From Fibrivirga algicola (lineage in GTDB: Bacteria > Bacteroidota > Bacteroidia > Cytophagales > Spirosomataceae), in the NCBI RefSeq assembly GCF_011742925.1, contig NZ_WAEL01000013.1, forward strand, positions 1 through 64,000: DNA of 64,000 nt, read 5' to 3'. The notes below the pieces were generated by a model. It had not been told where the DNA came from, made no database searches, and was given only the letters and a program-made list of their open reading frames with translations. Positions 42,919 through 51,817 of the stretch are shown piece by piece. Made by a program: the position numbers and the translations under genes. Each line of letters begins with the position of its first letter. Within the stretch, counting starts at the first letter, position 1.

Positions 42919-43258
42919 CCGCATGGAACGAACTGACTCTGTATTGCTCACGCCTTCGGGTAATAAGGTTCACCTGCACACCCGCGATGACATTCGCAGT
43001 GTGCGGGTGGATCGCCTGGTATCGGAAAACGAGTTAACGTTTGCCCACTACCCGGCCCTGTCGCTATCCATTGCGGATGAAGCGGATTTGGTGCTGTGGA
43101 GTGAAGAAATGTATGCGTACGCGCTACCAGAGAAACCCGACGAAGCCCGGATTGGCCGCACGTTTGCGGTTTGGGAAAGCCTGACTATCGGCATCGAGAC
43201 CCACGGGGAATCGTTTGATTTTTCGATTCGGGTGTATTACACGCTAAACCCGGACTGA
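42908..43258 (+). CDS. Hypothetical protein, 116 aa
   Basis: The ATG at 42908 (MDTNRMERTDS) overlaps the last 11 bases of czcB; the longer frame from 42836 lies inside czcB and is rejected. Compact, acidic and beta-rich (VHLHTRDDIRSVRVDRL, ADEADLVLWSEEMYAYALPE), without signal peptide or Cys. No known family was recognised. The overlap implies co-translation with the exporter, so a regulatory or assembly role is possible. Confidence 0.65.
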   Translation: MDTNRMERTDSVLLTPSGNKVHLHTRDDIRSVRVDRLVSENELTFAHYPALSLSIADEADLVLWSEEMYAYALPEKPDEARIGRTFAVWESLTIGIETHGESFDFSIRVYYTLNPD

Positions 43259-43259
43259 A

Positions 43260-43619
43260 ATGAAACCTGTAGTAAGTACTTGTCTGGCGGCATCGATGCT
43301 TTATCTGACTATTGGCTGCGCTTCATTTCCGCAGTACCGGCCCATTGAACGCACGCCGAGTGCCGGAACACCGGCAGATTCAACAGGTGTCACTGTCTTT
43401 TTACTGGAGCGCGATCTGCCCTCTGCGATGGAGCGGATCGGAACGATTACTATTCATACGTTCGGATCGATTTACTCGGTCCACCAGCAAGTAGAGGATG
43501 AACTACAAAAAACAGGACGTCTGAAAGGGGCAAACGGGGCTATTCGCATTCAACATGGTACTTACGACCATGATAAAGATGGATTGGTTACGTACTTATT
43601 GTTTCGCTATACAAAATAA
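43260..43619 (+). CDS. Hypothetical lipoprotein, 119 aa
   Basis: Lipobox LTIGCASF gives an anchored Cys near residue 20. The mature protein is about 100 residues with no known family (ITIHTFGSIYSVHQQVEDEL, then IRIQHGTYDHDKDGL). It starts one base after the previous stop and 9 bases separate it from the ZIP gene, so it is in the same operon. Function unknown; periplasmic or outer-membrane-anchored. Confidence 0.7.
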   Translation: MKPVVSTCLAASMLYLTIGCASFPQYRPIERTPSAGTPADSTGVTVFLLERDLPSAMERIGTITIHTFGSIYSVHQQVEDELQKTGRLKGANGAIRIQHGTYDHDKDGLVTYLLFRYTK

Positions 43620-43628
43620 AGGTTTTCT

Positions 43629-44378
43629 ATGACTCCGCTCTTTCAACAGATTATCACCTACGCCCTGTTGCCAACCCTCGCCCTGACGGGCGGGGGGCTG
43701 CTGGCCCTGTTTATCCGGTTTGGGGTGCAGGTACGTTCGGCGATTCTGCATTTTGCCGCCGGCGTGGTCTTTTCCGTCGTGGCGGTTGAAATTCTGCCCG
43801 ACATCGTTCGGTTGCATGAGCCCTGGCAGACTGCTTTAGGGTTTGGCCTGGGAATCGGGCTGATGCTCCTTATCCGCCAGTGGGCTGAAACGGCCGCCCC
43901 TGATTCCACAGGTGGAGAAGCAGCCAAATCAGCACCGGCGGGCCGGTTGCCGGTTGCTTTTCTGCTGGTTATCGGTATCGACATTGTCATCGACGGGCTG
44001 TTACTGGGCGTCGGCTTTGCGGCCGGGGCCAAAGAAGGCGTTCTGCTGGCCTTTGCGCTGGGTGTCGAGGTGCTGTCGCTGGGGCTGGCCACGGCAACTT
44101 ACCTGACCGAAGGCAGCGTACCCCGCACCCGCATTATCAGCATTATGCTGGGTTTGTCCGCGTTGTTTTTCGTCAGCGCGGTGGGGGGAGCCACCCTGCT
44201 GCAGAACCTGTCCGAAACGGCGTTGGACCTGGTGCTATCGTTCGGGCTGGCGGCTCTGCTGTTCTTGGTGACTGAGGAGTTGCTGGTCGAAGCCCACGAA
44301 GGAAAGGAGAAGCCCTGGCTGACGGCCACCTTTTTTGCGGGTTTTTTATTGTTTCTGATCCTGGGAATAGTGGCCTGA
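43629..44378 (+). CDS. ZIP-family metal transporter, 249 aa
   Basis: Eight predicted TM segments. The metal-site helices are altered from the classic HNxPEG/HExPHE: here TM4 reads IGIDIVIDGLLLGVGF and TM5 reads FALGVEVLSLGLAT, keeping the acidic positions but not the His. The loop after TM3 contains Thr/Gly/Ala and no His cluster. Probably moves divalent metal or another cation, direction unknown. Its place among Zn/Cd exporters is not usual for an importer. It is the last of a tight gene string before a 30-base spacer. Confidence 0.85.
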   Translation: MTPLFQQIITYALLPTLALTGGGLLALFIRFGVQVRSAILHFAAGVVFSVVAVEILPDIVRLHEPWQTALGFGLGIGLMLLIRQWAETAAPDSTGGEAAKSAPAGRLPVAFLLVIGIDIVIDGLLLGVGFAAGAKEGVLLAFALGVEVLSLGLATATYLTEGSVPRTRIISIMLGLSALFFVSAVGGATLLQNLSETALDLVLSFGLAALLFLVTEELLVEAHEGKEKPWLTATFFAGFLLFLILGIVA

Positions 44379-44408
44379 CAACCCCCATTCTAAGTAACCC
44401 GACTACTT

Positions 44409-44777
44409 ATGTACAAGATTATCAGCAATCAACCCGGTCGGCTGGCCCTGCTGGTGGGGGACTTCATCACGGCGGATGACTACTACGATTTGCGTCCCCT
44501 GCTGGATACCGCCCTGCACAGTGCCCCCTCAGCCCGTCTGTACTGGGAAATGGAATACTTCCGGGGCTGGAAACCGGAGGAGCTATGGCGGGATTTACAG
44601 TTCGACCTGACGGTAACGGCGGATTTTGACCGCATTGCCCTGGTCGGTACGGCGGATACCCTAACCCTGATCACGCCCGTCATGCAAACCATTTTTCGGG
44701 CCAAACTGCGGGCCTTTCCCTTAGACCAGAAGATAGCCGCCTGGGACTGGTTTACCGAAAACGAACGCGGTACATGA
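44409..44777 (+). CDS. SpoIIAA-like (STAS-superfamily) protein, 122 aa
   Basis: Small soluble protein with the alpha/beta pattern of the SpoIIAA-like family (LALLVGDFITADDYYDLRPL, then RIALVGTADTLTLITP). The family contains STAS-related proteins of unknown biological role. It ends with a 4-base overlap into the DUF1345 gene (ATGA at 44774-44777), so the two are coupled. It is likely part of the same metal-island operon. Confidence 0.8.
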   Translation: MYKIISNQPGRLALLVGDFITADDYYDLRPLLDTALHSAPSARLYWEMEYFRGWKPEELWRDLQFDLTVTADFDRIALVGTADTLTLITPVMQTIFRAKLRAFPLDQKIAAWDWFTENERGT

Positions 44778-45430
44778 AAAAAGAAAACACGTATCAGCCG
44801 AGGCTATCGGCTTTGTCCCGGTCTTTGATCGCCCTGGGCGTTGGAACGCTGGTTGGGCTGGTAACAGTTGGCTGGTTCGGCTGGCAGACCCGTATCCTGC
44901 TGGCCTGGCTGGGATACACACTAACCGTGCTGGTGTTCATTTGGCTGATTATCGGCCGGGCGGATGCCTGCCGGGTGGCTCAACGGGAAGACGAAAGCCG
45001 TCCGGTCATCTTTCTGTTTACCGTCGGCGGAGCGTTGGTGAGTCTGCTGGCCGTTGTGGTGTTGCTGGGATCGGTGAAAGGGCTGTCGGCCCCGGAAGCC
45101 ACGCGCCACGTGCTGCTGTCGGGCCTGACGGTCGTTAGTTCGTGGGTGTTGATGCACAGCACGTTCACGCTGCACTATGCCCACCTGTACTACTACGATG
45201 CTAATGATACCCGGCAGGTGGGGGGGCTGGACTTTCCGGGGAAAGAACCGCCCGACTACCTCGATTTTGCGTACTATTCCTTTGTGGTGGGCATGACCTT
45301 TCAGGTATCCGATGTGGCCGTTACTGCCAAACCGATTCGCCGACTGACGCTGCTGCATGGTGTCTTGTCTTTTGCGTTTAATACGCTCATCATCGCCCTG
45401 ACGATTAACACCGTTTCCAGTCTGTTATAA
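44774..45430 (+). CDS. DUF1345 membrane protein, 218 aa
   Basis: Five or six TM segments (for example [72 protein letters not shown] split across the membrane) and a soluble loop with the DUF1345 signature [20 protein letters not shown]. The function of the family is unknown. Translation is coupled to the SpoIIAA-like gene. It was found with bestrophin and other membrane genes in this island. Confidence 0.9.
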   Translation: MKKENTYQPRLSALSRSLIALGVGTLVGLVTVGWFGWQTRILLAWLGYTLTVLVFIWLIIGRADACRVAQREDESRPVIFLFTVGGALVSLLAVVVLLGSVKGLSAPEATRHVLLSGLTVVSSWVLMHSTFTLHYAHLYYYDANDTRQVGGLDFPGKEPPDYLDFAYYSFVVGMTFQVSDVAVTAKPIRRLTLLHGVLSFAFNTLIIALTINTVSSLL

Positions 45431-45455
45431 ACGACAAACAAACCCGCGCCTTCCT

Positions 45456-46052
45456 ATGCAAACTCTACAATCGCTTATTGAGCGTGAGTTAACCGAGGCT
45501 CAAACTGTTCTCAGCACGTTCATGAACAACCCGGCCAATCTGGCGGCCATCGAAGGGGCCGCCCGTCTCATGGCGGACGCGCTTAGAGGAGGCCATATGG
45601 TTATGAGCTGCGGCAACGGCGGCTCGCTTTGCGATGCTATGCACTTCGCCGAGGAGCTATCGGGCCGTTTTCGTCATGATCGCCAGAGCTTGGCCGGTCT
45701 GGCCATTGCGGATGTAAGCCATCTGTCCTGCGTGGGCAATGATTACGGCTATGAGTTTGTGTTTTCCCGCTTCATCGAAGGATTGGGTCGGGCGGGCGAT
45801 GTCCTGCTGGGTATCAGCACGAGCGGCAATTCAGCCAACGTAGTCTGGGCCGTAGAAGCCGCCCGTCAGCAAGGTATGTCGGTTGTGCTTCTAACGGGTA
45901 ACGACGGCGGAAGGCTGGCGGGCCGGGCCGACGTTGAGATCCGGGTTCACCATGTGGGTTTTGCCGACCGGATTCAGGAAGTACACGGCAAAATCATTCA
46001 CGTACTGATCCTGCTGATCGAGCAACTGGTCAAACTGCCCTTTAAACCCTAA
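45456..46052 (+). CDS. gmhA: Phosphoheptose isomerase GmhA-like, 198 aa
   Basis: SIS-domain isomerase that makes D-glycero-D-manno-heptose 7-phosphate from sedoheptulose 7-phosphate, the first step of heptose synthesis for LPS. The signature [17 protein letters not shown] is intact (about residues 50-66), and [18 protein letters not shown] marks the phosphate site. GmhA enzymes need Zn2+. It stands inside a Zn/Cd/Co resistance operon with no other heptose gene nearby, 25 bases after DUF1345 and 35 bases before the CDF gene. Confidence 0.9.
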   Translation: MQTLQSLIERELTEAQTVLSTFMNNPANLAAIEGAARLMADALRGGHMVMSCGNGGSLCDAMHFAEELSGRFRHDRQSLAGLAIADVSHLSCVGNDYGYEFVFSRFIEGLGRAGDVLLGISTSGNSANVVWAVEAARQQGMSVVLLTGNDGGRLAGRADVEIRVHHVGFADRIQEVHGKIIHVLILLIEQLVKLPFKP

Positions 46053-46086
46053 TCAGTTGAACGGCATCGTTCGCCCCTTTAAATCA

Positions 46087-46995
46087 ATGACTACGCTACC
46101 CCAACAACCGGCGTCCGCAGCCGGCCGCTTCAATAAAAATCTGCGCATTGTCTTTGGCCTGACGTTCACGTATTTTTTAGTCGAGGTCGTCGTCGGCTAC
46201 TGGACCAACAGTCTGGCCCTGCTTTCAGACGCGGCCCACATGCTCACCGATGTCATTGGCCTGGCGCTGGCCCTGTTTGCTAACTGGATGAGTCGCCGGC
46301 CGATTACGGCCCGGCGCAGTTACGGCTTCTACCGGCTGGAGATCCTGTCGGCCTTTGTCAACGCCCTGATCCTGATCGGGATTTCCCTGTATATTCTCTA
46401 CGAAGCCTACGGCCGGTTTCGCAATCCGCCTGCCGTGGACAGCCGCAACATGACGCTGGTAGCCCTGGTGGGCTTGGCCGTCAATATTCTCGGTATTTAC
46501 CTGCTTCGGCGGGGAGCCAAAGACAGCCTGAACGTCAAGGGCGCCTACTTTGAAGTGGTCAGTGATCTGCTCAGTTCAGTGGGGGTCATTATTGCGGGAC
46601 TCGTGATGACCTACACGGGCTGGTACTACGCCGACCCGCTGTTCAGCGCGATCATCGGCCTGTTTATCCTGCCGCGCACGCTGTCGCTGATGATGGAATC
46701 GGTCAATATTCTGCTCCAGGCGACGCCCGACGACCTGGACGTATCCGATGTGGAGCAGACCATTAATTCGGTGCCGGGACTTAGCAACGCACACGATCTG
46801 CACATCTGGACGCTCACCTCGGGTATTGTGGTCATGAGTGGTCACGTAGTAGCCGATGCCTCGCTGACGAGTGGGGAACTGACGGGCCGCATCGGGGATG
46901 TGGCCGGTCGGCTGACGACCCAATACAACATTCAGCACATTGCTCTTCAACCCGAGCGGGCGGGCCAATGCACCAACACACTAACCAACTTGTAA
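46087..46995 (+). CDS. czcD: CDF-family cation exporter CzcD, 302 aa
   Basis: Cytoplasmic-membrane antiporter for Zn2+, Co2+ or Cd2+. Six TM segments, TM2 with LLSDAAHMLTDVIG (HxxxD) and TM5 with GAYFEVVSDLLSSV (ExxxD in place of HxxxD), followed by a C-terminal ferredoxin-like domain (DVSDVEQTINSVPGL, HDLHIWTLTSG). The ATG at 46087 is preferred over the TTG at 46057. It lacks the His-rich loop between TM4 and TM5. It is followed after 31 bases by a lipoprotein gene. Confidence 0.93.
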   Translation: MTTLPQQPASAAGRFNKNLRIVFGLTFTYFLVEVVVGYWTNSLALLSDAAHMLTDVIGLALALFANWMSRRPITARRSYGFYRLEILSAFVNALILIGISLYILYEAYGRFRNPPAVDSRNMTLVALVGLAVNILGIYLLRRGAKDSLNVKGAYFEVVSDLLSSVGVIIAGLVMTYTGWYYADPLFSAIIGLFILPRTLSLMMESVNILLQATPDDLDVSDVEQTINSVPGLSNAHDLHIWTLTSGIVVMSGHVVADASLTSGELTGRIGDVAGRLTTQYNIQHIALQPERAGQCTNTLTNL

Positions 46996-47026
46996 ACCAC
47001 TGCGAAGATAATACCCTACAATCGCG

Positions 47027-47908
47027 ATGATGCATCCTTATTCCATTTTGCTGGTTATGCTGGTAGTAGCCGCAGGCGGTTGCACGCCAGCCGATTCAAC
47101 TGGCCCAGCCACCATTACTTTTGCTTCGGTTCCGCTGCGGGTACCCGTTGAGCCGGGACTTATTGACGAAGCGTCGGGTTTAGCTGATAGCCGAACCATG
47201 GACGGGCACCTCTGGGTCGAAGAAGATAGCGGCAACCCAGCTCAGCTGAATTTACTGACAGCGGAAGGCAAATTGGCGGGGCGGCTTTCTCTGCCCGGCG
47301 TTGCCAATCGGGATTGGGAGGACATAGCCGTTGGCCTTGGCCCACAGGCGGGGCTTTCTTACCTGTATCTGGCCGATATTGGTGATAATGGTAAGCAAAA
47401 CGACCAGAATTACATCTACCGGTTGGTAGAGCCGAAAACACTGAGTGATCCGATTACAGCCATTGACCGGATTGCATTCCGCTACGCCGATGGGCCGCGT
47501 GATGCCGAAGCAATCCTGCTCGATCCGCTCACCCGCGATCTGTGGATCGTAACCAAAGAGTCGCCCGCAGGCCGGCTTTATCATCTGCCCTTTCCGCAGA
47601 GTACGTCCACCGTCTCGACGGCCACATTTAAAGGTGAAGTGCCGCTGAGTCTTGTCACGTCGGGAAGCATTTCCCCCGATGGTCAGCAGATACTGCTCAA
47701 GACGTACGTCAGTGTGTCCAGATGGCCACGCGCCAAGGATGAAACCATCAATGGTGCGCTGCTGAAAGACAACCCTGCCCCGGTTCCCTACCAGATCGAG
47801 CCGCAGGGCGAAGCCATCGCGTTCGATAAAGCGGGCAATGGATTCTATACCCTGAGCGAGCGGGCCAGTGCCTCGTCGGTTACACTCAATTATTATAAAC
47901 GTCAATAA
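47027..47908 (+). CDS. Propeller-like lipoprotein, 293 aa
   Basis: Lipobox VVAAGGCTPA gives an anchored Cys near residue 19. The mature part contains repeated beta strands (LIDEASGLADSRTMDGHLWV, LAGRLSLPGVANRDWEDIAV) resembling secreted SdiA-regulated or NHL-type propellers. No catalytic motif was identified. It lies between czcD and bestrophin with short spacers, so it is probably in the same operon. Confidence 0.75.
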   Translation: MMHPYSILLVMLVVAAGGCTPADSTGPATITFASVPLRVPVEPGLIDEASGLADSRTMDGHLWVEEDSGNPAQLNLLTAEGKLAGRLSLPGVANRDWEDIAVGLGPQAGLSYLYLADIGDNGKQNDQNYIYRLVEPKTLSDPITAIDRIAFRYADGPRDAEAILLDPLTRDLWIVTKESPAGRLYHLPFPQSTSTVSTATFKGEVPLSLVTSGSISPDGQQILLKTYVSVSRWPRAKDETINGALLKDNPAPVPYQIEPQGEAIAFDKAGNGFYTLSERASASSVTLNYYKRQ

Positions 47909-47926
47909 TCCGTCAAGCGTAAGACT

Positions 47927-48826
47927 ATGCTATTGAACCGATCAATTCCCTTACCGTTTTTGCTGGGTAATATCCGCTACGAAGCCTTGTCGGTCTTTGT
48001 GTTTGCCAACCTGATATTCACCCTGCGGCACTTTGTTGGTTTAGAGATTTTGGCTATTCCCCTGGCCATTCCGGCTCTGATGGGTACGTGCATCTCGTTG
48101 CTGCTGGCCTTCCGCACCAACCAGGCTTACGAACGCTGGTGGGAAGCCCGCGTCATCTGGGGTACCATTGTCAACGATAGTCGGACGCTGATTCGTCAGC
48201 TACGCACGTTCCTGCCCGATAAGGCTGCGCCGGCGGAGACGATTCGGATTTTTGCCCGGCGTCAAATTGGCTGGTGTTACGTGCTGGGGCAAACGTTGCG
48301 GGGGCAACCTACCGAAGACCTGGTGAAAACGTATCTCCCCCTTGCCGAACAGGCTCCGGTGGTGGAAGCCCCGCACCGCCCACTGGCCATCCTGCAAGCC
48401 CAGGCGGATCACCTGCGGCAGGTGTTATCGGATGGCTACCTGACCGACTATCAGGTAGTTCAGGTGGATAGTACGCTGACCCGGCTTACCGACGCGATGG
48501 GGCGGTGTGAGCGCATTAAAAACACTGTTTTCCCGAAAACCTATACGTTCTATCTCCAGGTGTTTATCATCCTGTTCACGGCCATATTACCGTTCGGCTT
48601 CGTCGAGAATTTGTTTTTTGTCGAAGTGCCCGTAGTCACGCTGATTGCCTCGGCGTTCTTCCTGATCGAAAAAAGTGCCATTCAATTACAGGACCCGTTT
48701 GAGAATATGCCTACCGATACGCCGGTCACGGCCATTGCAAACGGGATCGAACTGAGTTTAACCCAATTATCGGGCGCGGCTGTGGCCGAACAGCCAATGG
48801 CCGCGCCCGCGTACTTTATTCTTTGA
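47927..48826 (+). CDS. Bestrophin-family channel, 299 aa
   Basis: Bacterial bestrophin (UPF0187) ion channel. The TM regions and the signature NQAYERWWEARVIWG (about residues 65-80) are intact, along with the helical cytoplasmic region. Bacterial bestrophins form pentamers and conduct cations in the cases studied. It is one of several unexpected membrane proteins in this island. It starts at ATG 47927, 18 bases after the previous stop. Confidence 0.9.
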   Translation: MLLNRSIPLPFLLGNIRYEALSVFVFANLIFTLRHFVGLEILAIPLAIPALMGTCISLLLAFRTNQAYERWWEARVIWGTIVNDSRTLIRQLRTFLPDKAAPAETIRIFARRQIGWCYVLGQTLRGQPTEDLVKTYLPLAEQAPVVEAPHRPLAILQAQADHLRQVLSDGYLTDYQVVQVDSTLTRLTDAMGRCERIKNTVFPKTYTFYLQVFIILFTAILPFGFVENLFFVEVPVVTLIASAFFLIEKSAIQLQDPFENMPTDTPVTAIANGIELSLTQLSGAAVAEQPMAAPAYFIL

Positions 48827-48833
48827 CGCAATT

Positions 48834-49085
48834 ATGTTTCAGACCTTTCTTATCGTGCAGCTCTTGGTTGTGGTTGCGTTCACGCTGGGCCTGCTGGGGT
48901 GGTGTTTGTACCGGCTGGCTGTCTTGTTCGGCATCGTCAGGAAACCGGCGAAACGGACCAGGCGTCCGGCAAATGGCACTGTACCCGGTCAGGCAGGCAG
49001 GCCCGTCGTGACGAAAGGGCAGAAGAAAGCCGTTACCCCTATTTCCCGGCAAATGCTTTACACCGCGAAACGGGAACGCGACTGA
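48834..49085 (+). CDS. Small basic membrane protein, 83 aa
   Basis: One N-terminal TM (FLIVQLLVVVAFTLGLLGWC), then a basic and proline-rich tail (VRKPAKRTRRPANGTVPG; VTKGQKKAVTPISRQML). No family was recognised. The gene starts 7 bases after the bestrophin stop and precedes the NicO-like gene by 39 bases. Overlapping frames on both strands exist, but this one has a plausible TM and start. Confidence 0.55.
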   Translation: MFQTFLIVQLLVVVAFTLGLLGWCLYRLAVLFGIVRKPAKRTRRPANGTVPGQAGRPVVTKGQKKAVTPISRQMLYTAKRERD

Positions 49086-49124
49086 ACAACCATTGCGCTC
49101 ATCGAATGTTGTAGAAGTAGAACT

Positions 49125-49751
49125 ATGGAAGCACTCATTATGGGTAGCCTGACGCTGAGCCTGCTACACGCCCTGATTCCCAGCCATTGGCTCCCGTTTG
49201 TGACCATCGGCCAAACGGAGCGGTGGAGCCTTCGGCAAACGCTGACCGTAACGGCCATCGCGGGACTGGCCCACACCGTCAGCACGACGCTGCTGGGGAT
49301 ACTGGTGGGTCTGGCGGGCTGGCAACTGGCCGAAAACTACCATAGCCTGTCCGAGCGGGCGATTCCGTTGCTGTTGCTGGCCCTGGGCCTCTGGTACTTA
49401 ATGCAGCATATACGTCACCGGCATGTACATGACCACATCGACGCGGGAGCCGTTCGGAAAAACCGTTCGTTTTCGGCCCTGCTGCTGTCGTTAGGAGTAG
49501 CCATGTTTTTGTCGCCCTGTCTGGAAATCGAAGCGTATTTCCTGAGCGCGGGCGCGAAGGGCTGGGGAGCCGTGATGCAGGTAGCCCTGATCTACAATGT
49601 GGTCACGCTGTCGGGGATGCTGGGGATGGTGACACTGGGAAGGCGGGGCCTGAGTAGGGTCAATCCGCACTGGTTCGAGCATAACGAAAACCTGATTACC
49701 GGCCTGACGCTCGTTGGGCTGGCCGTACTTAATTTTTTCATCGAATTCTAA
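49125..49751 (+). CDS. Polytopic membrane protein, NicO/RcnA-like, 208 aa
   Basis: About six TM segments with a His-rich loop (LMQHIRHRHVHDHIDAG) and the N-terminal pattern SLLHALIPSHWLPFV, which is reminiscent of NicO/RcnA nickel-cobalt transporters (HxxxPxH). The C-terminal part contains SPCLEIEAYFLSAGAKGWG. It ends 7 bases before the P1B-2 ATPase ATG, so it is coupled to that gene. It could act in metal export or support the ATPase. Family assignment is tentative. Confidence 0.65.
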   Translation: MEALIMGSLTLSLLHALIPSHWLPFVTIGQTERWSLRQTLTVTAIAGLAHTVSTTLLGILVGLAGWQLAENYHSLSERAIPLLLLALGLWYLMQHIRHRHVHDHIDAGAVRKNRSFSALLLSLGVAMFLSPCLEIEAYFLSAGAKGWGAVMQVALIYNVVTLSGMLGMVTLGRRGLSRVNPHWFEHNENLITGLTLVGLAVLNFFIEF

Positions 49752-49758
49752 TAAGACA

Positions 49759-51744
49759 ATGGCAGACGACCATAACCACGAAGACGGTCACGATCACGGT
49801 GACGATGTTGACCTCATCGAAGAAGGCACCACACCCGCAGCCGATGCTGCTCCGGCTAAAAAAGGCCCTGAGCAAACCTGGCGTACCTACGCCCCGGCCA
49901 TCATTAGTCTGGTGCTGCTTTTGGGCGGTATCGCGCTGGATAATTATGCGAAAGGGTGGTTCAAAGACCCGATTCGGCTTATCTGGTACGTAGCGGCCTA
50001 CGGGCCCGTTGGCTGGCCAGTGCTCAAACGGGCCTGGAGCAGCATCCTTCGTGGCGACGTGTTCACCGAATTTTTCCTGATGGGTGTGGCAACGCTCGGT
50101 GCGTTTGGTATCCGCGAATACCCCGAAGGCGTGGCCGTTATGCTGTTTTACACCATCGGTGAATTGTTTCAGGATGCCGCCGTACTACGGGCGCGTCGCA
50201 GTATCAAAGCCCTGCTCGATGTGCGTCCCGACGAAGTGACGGTACTCAAGAACGGACAGGCGCAAGCCGTAAAAGCCGCGACGGTGGCTGTTGGCGATGT
50301 GATTCAGATTAAACCCGGCGAAAAAGTAGGGCTGGATGGCACCATGCGTTCTTCTTCAGGTACGTTCGACACGGCCGCTTTGACGGGGGAAAGCGTACCC
50401 CGCACCATTGGGAAAGGGGAGGCTGTGCTGGCCGGCATGATTAACCGGCAGTCGCTGGTGGAGATGGATGTGACCACGCCCTATCAGGATTCCAAGCTGT
50501 CGCGGATTCTTAAACTCGTGCAACAGGCCACCGGCCGCAAGGCTCAGACCCAGGAGTTCATTGCCCGCTTCGCCAAAATCTACACGCCCATTATCTGTTT
50601 GCTGGCCGTGCTGATTACGGTCGTGCCGTATTTCTTTGTTGGGGATTACCAATTTGCTGACTGGTTGTATCGGGGTTTGGTGTTTCTGGTCATTGGTTGT
50701 CCGTGTGCGCTGGTGATCTCCATTCCGCTGGGTTATTTCGGCGGCATTGGGGCCGGGTCGAAACAGGGGATTCTGTTCAAAGGATCGGTGTTTCTGGATT
50801 TGATGACGCAGGTCAAAACTGTTGTCATGGACAAGACAGGTACGTTGACCAAAGGCGTGTTCAAGGTGCAGGAAGTCAAACCCGTTGGTATCGACGCAAC
50901 CGAATTAGCCCGGTTAACAGCCGCGCTGGAAAGCAAATCGACTCATCCGGTCGCTACAGCCATCATTGAACATGCCGGAAAAGGGTACGAGTCGGTAATA
51001 GTCGAAAATGTGGAAGAAATTGCCGGACATGGTTTGAAGGGGACCGTCGAAGGGAAGGAAATGCTGGCCGGTAATGCCAAGCTGCTCCATAAATTCAACG
51101 TTCCGTTCGATGAGGAGCTAACGAAAATTCCGTTCACTATCGTTATGACCGCCATCGACGGAAAGTTTGCGGGTTATTTCACCATCGCCGACGAAGTGAA
51201 ACCCGATGCTGCCGACGCAGTAAAACGCCTGAAGGCCGATGGTATCCGTACCGTCATGCTGTCGGGTGACAAAGGGGCTGTTGTGGAAGCGGTCGCCAAA
51301 CAGGTGGGCGTGGACGAGTGGCATGGCGACCTGCTGCCCGAAGACAAAGTTCGGGAGGTCGAGCGGCTCAAAGCCGAGTTGGTGGGCAACCCTAAAGCAA
51401 AGCTGGCTTTTGTGGGCGATGGGGTGAACGATGCGCCGGTCGTGGCATTGGCCGACGTAGGCATGGCGATGGGCGGCTTAGGGTCGGATGCTACTATCGA
51501 GACCGCCGACGTCATTATTCAAAATGACGAACCATCCAAAATTGCTACCGCCATCGACATTGGCCGCGCTACCCGCCGAATTGTATGGCAGAATATTACC
51601 CTGTCAATGGTGGTGAAAGCGATTGTCCTGATCCTGGGCGCGGGTGGGCTGGCCACGATGTGGGAAGCGGTCTTTGCCGACGTGGGTGTAGCGATGCTGG
51701 CCATTCTGAACGCCGTGCGGGTACAAAACCTCAAGTTCAAGTGA
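49759..51744 (+). CDS. zntA: Zn2+/Cd2+/Pb2+-exporting P1B-2 ATPase, 661 aa
   Basis: Inner-membrane ATPase with CPCALV in TM6, the DKTGTLTKG phosphorylation site, TGESVPR actuator motif and GDGVNDAP hinge. TM8 contains FADVGVAMLA, the DxG feature of Zn/Cd/Pb pumps. No CxxC HMA domain is present; the first 25 residues are His/Asp-rich instead (DDHNHEDGHDHGDDVD). The ATG at 49759 is chosen over an earlier frame start that lies in the preceding gene. It is the last gene before a strong terminator. Confidence 0.95.
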   Translation: MADDHNHEDGHDHGDDVDLIEEGTTPAADAAPAKKGPEQTWRTYAPAIISLVLLLGGIALDNYAKGWFKDPIRLIWYVAAYGPVGWPVLKRAWSSILRGDVFTEFFLMGVATLGAFGIREYPEGVAVMLFYTIGELFQDAAVLRARRSIKALLDVRPDEVTVLKNGQAQAVKAATVAVGDVIQIKPGEKVGLDGTMRSSSGTFDTAALTGESVPRTIGKGEAVLAGMINRQSLVEMDVTTPYQDSKLSRILKLVQQATGRKAQTQEFIARFAKIYTPIICLLAVLITVVPYFFVGDYQFADWLYRGLVFLVIGCPCALVISIPLGYFGGIGAGSKQGILFKGSVFLDLMTQVKTVVMDKTGTLTKGVFKVQEVKPVGIDATELARLTAALESKSTHPVATAIIEHAGKGYESVIVENVEEIAGHGLKGTVEGKEMLAGNAKLLHKFNVPFDEELTKIPFTIVMTAIDGKFAGYFTIADEVKPDAADAVKRLKADGIRTVMLSGDKGAVVEAVAKQVGVDEWHGDLLPEDKVREVERLKAELVGNPKAKLAFVGDGVNDAPVVALADVGMAMGGLGSDATIETADVIIQNDEPSKIATAIDIGRATRRIVWQNITLSMVVKAIVLILGAGGLATMWEAVFADVGVAMLAILNAVRVQNLKFK

Positions 51745-51753
51745 TGCATAACG

Positions 51754-51789
51754 AATAAGACCCGTGGTCAATTGATTACGGGTCTTATT
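51754..51789 (+). terminator. Terminator of the divalent-cation island
   Basis: AATAAGACCCGT (51754-51765) and ACGGGTCTTATT (51778-51789) form a perfect 12-bp stem with a 12-nt loop. The right arm runs into a further T. It lies 9 bases after the ATPase stop. Confidence 0.85.
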
Positions 51790-51817
51790 TACGGGAGACG
51801 GCGGGGATGCACTGCGA

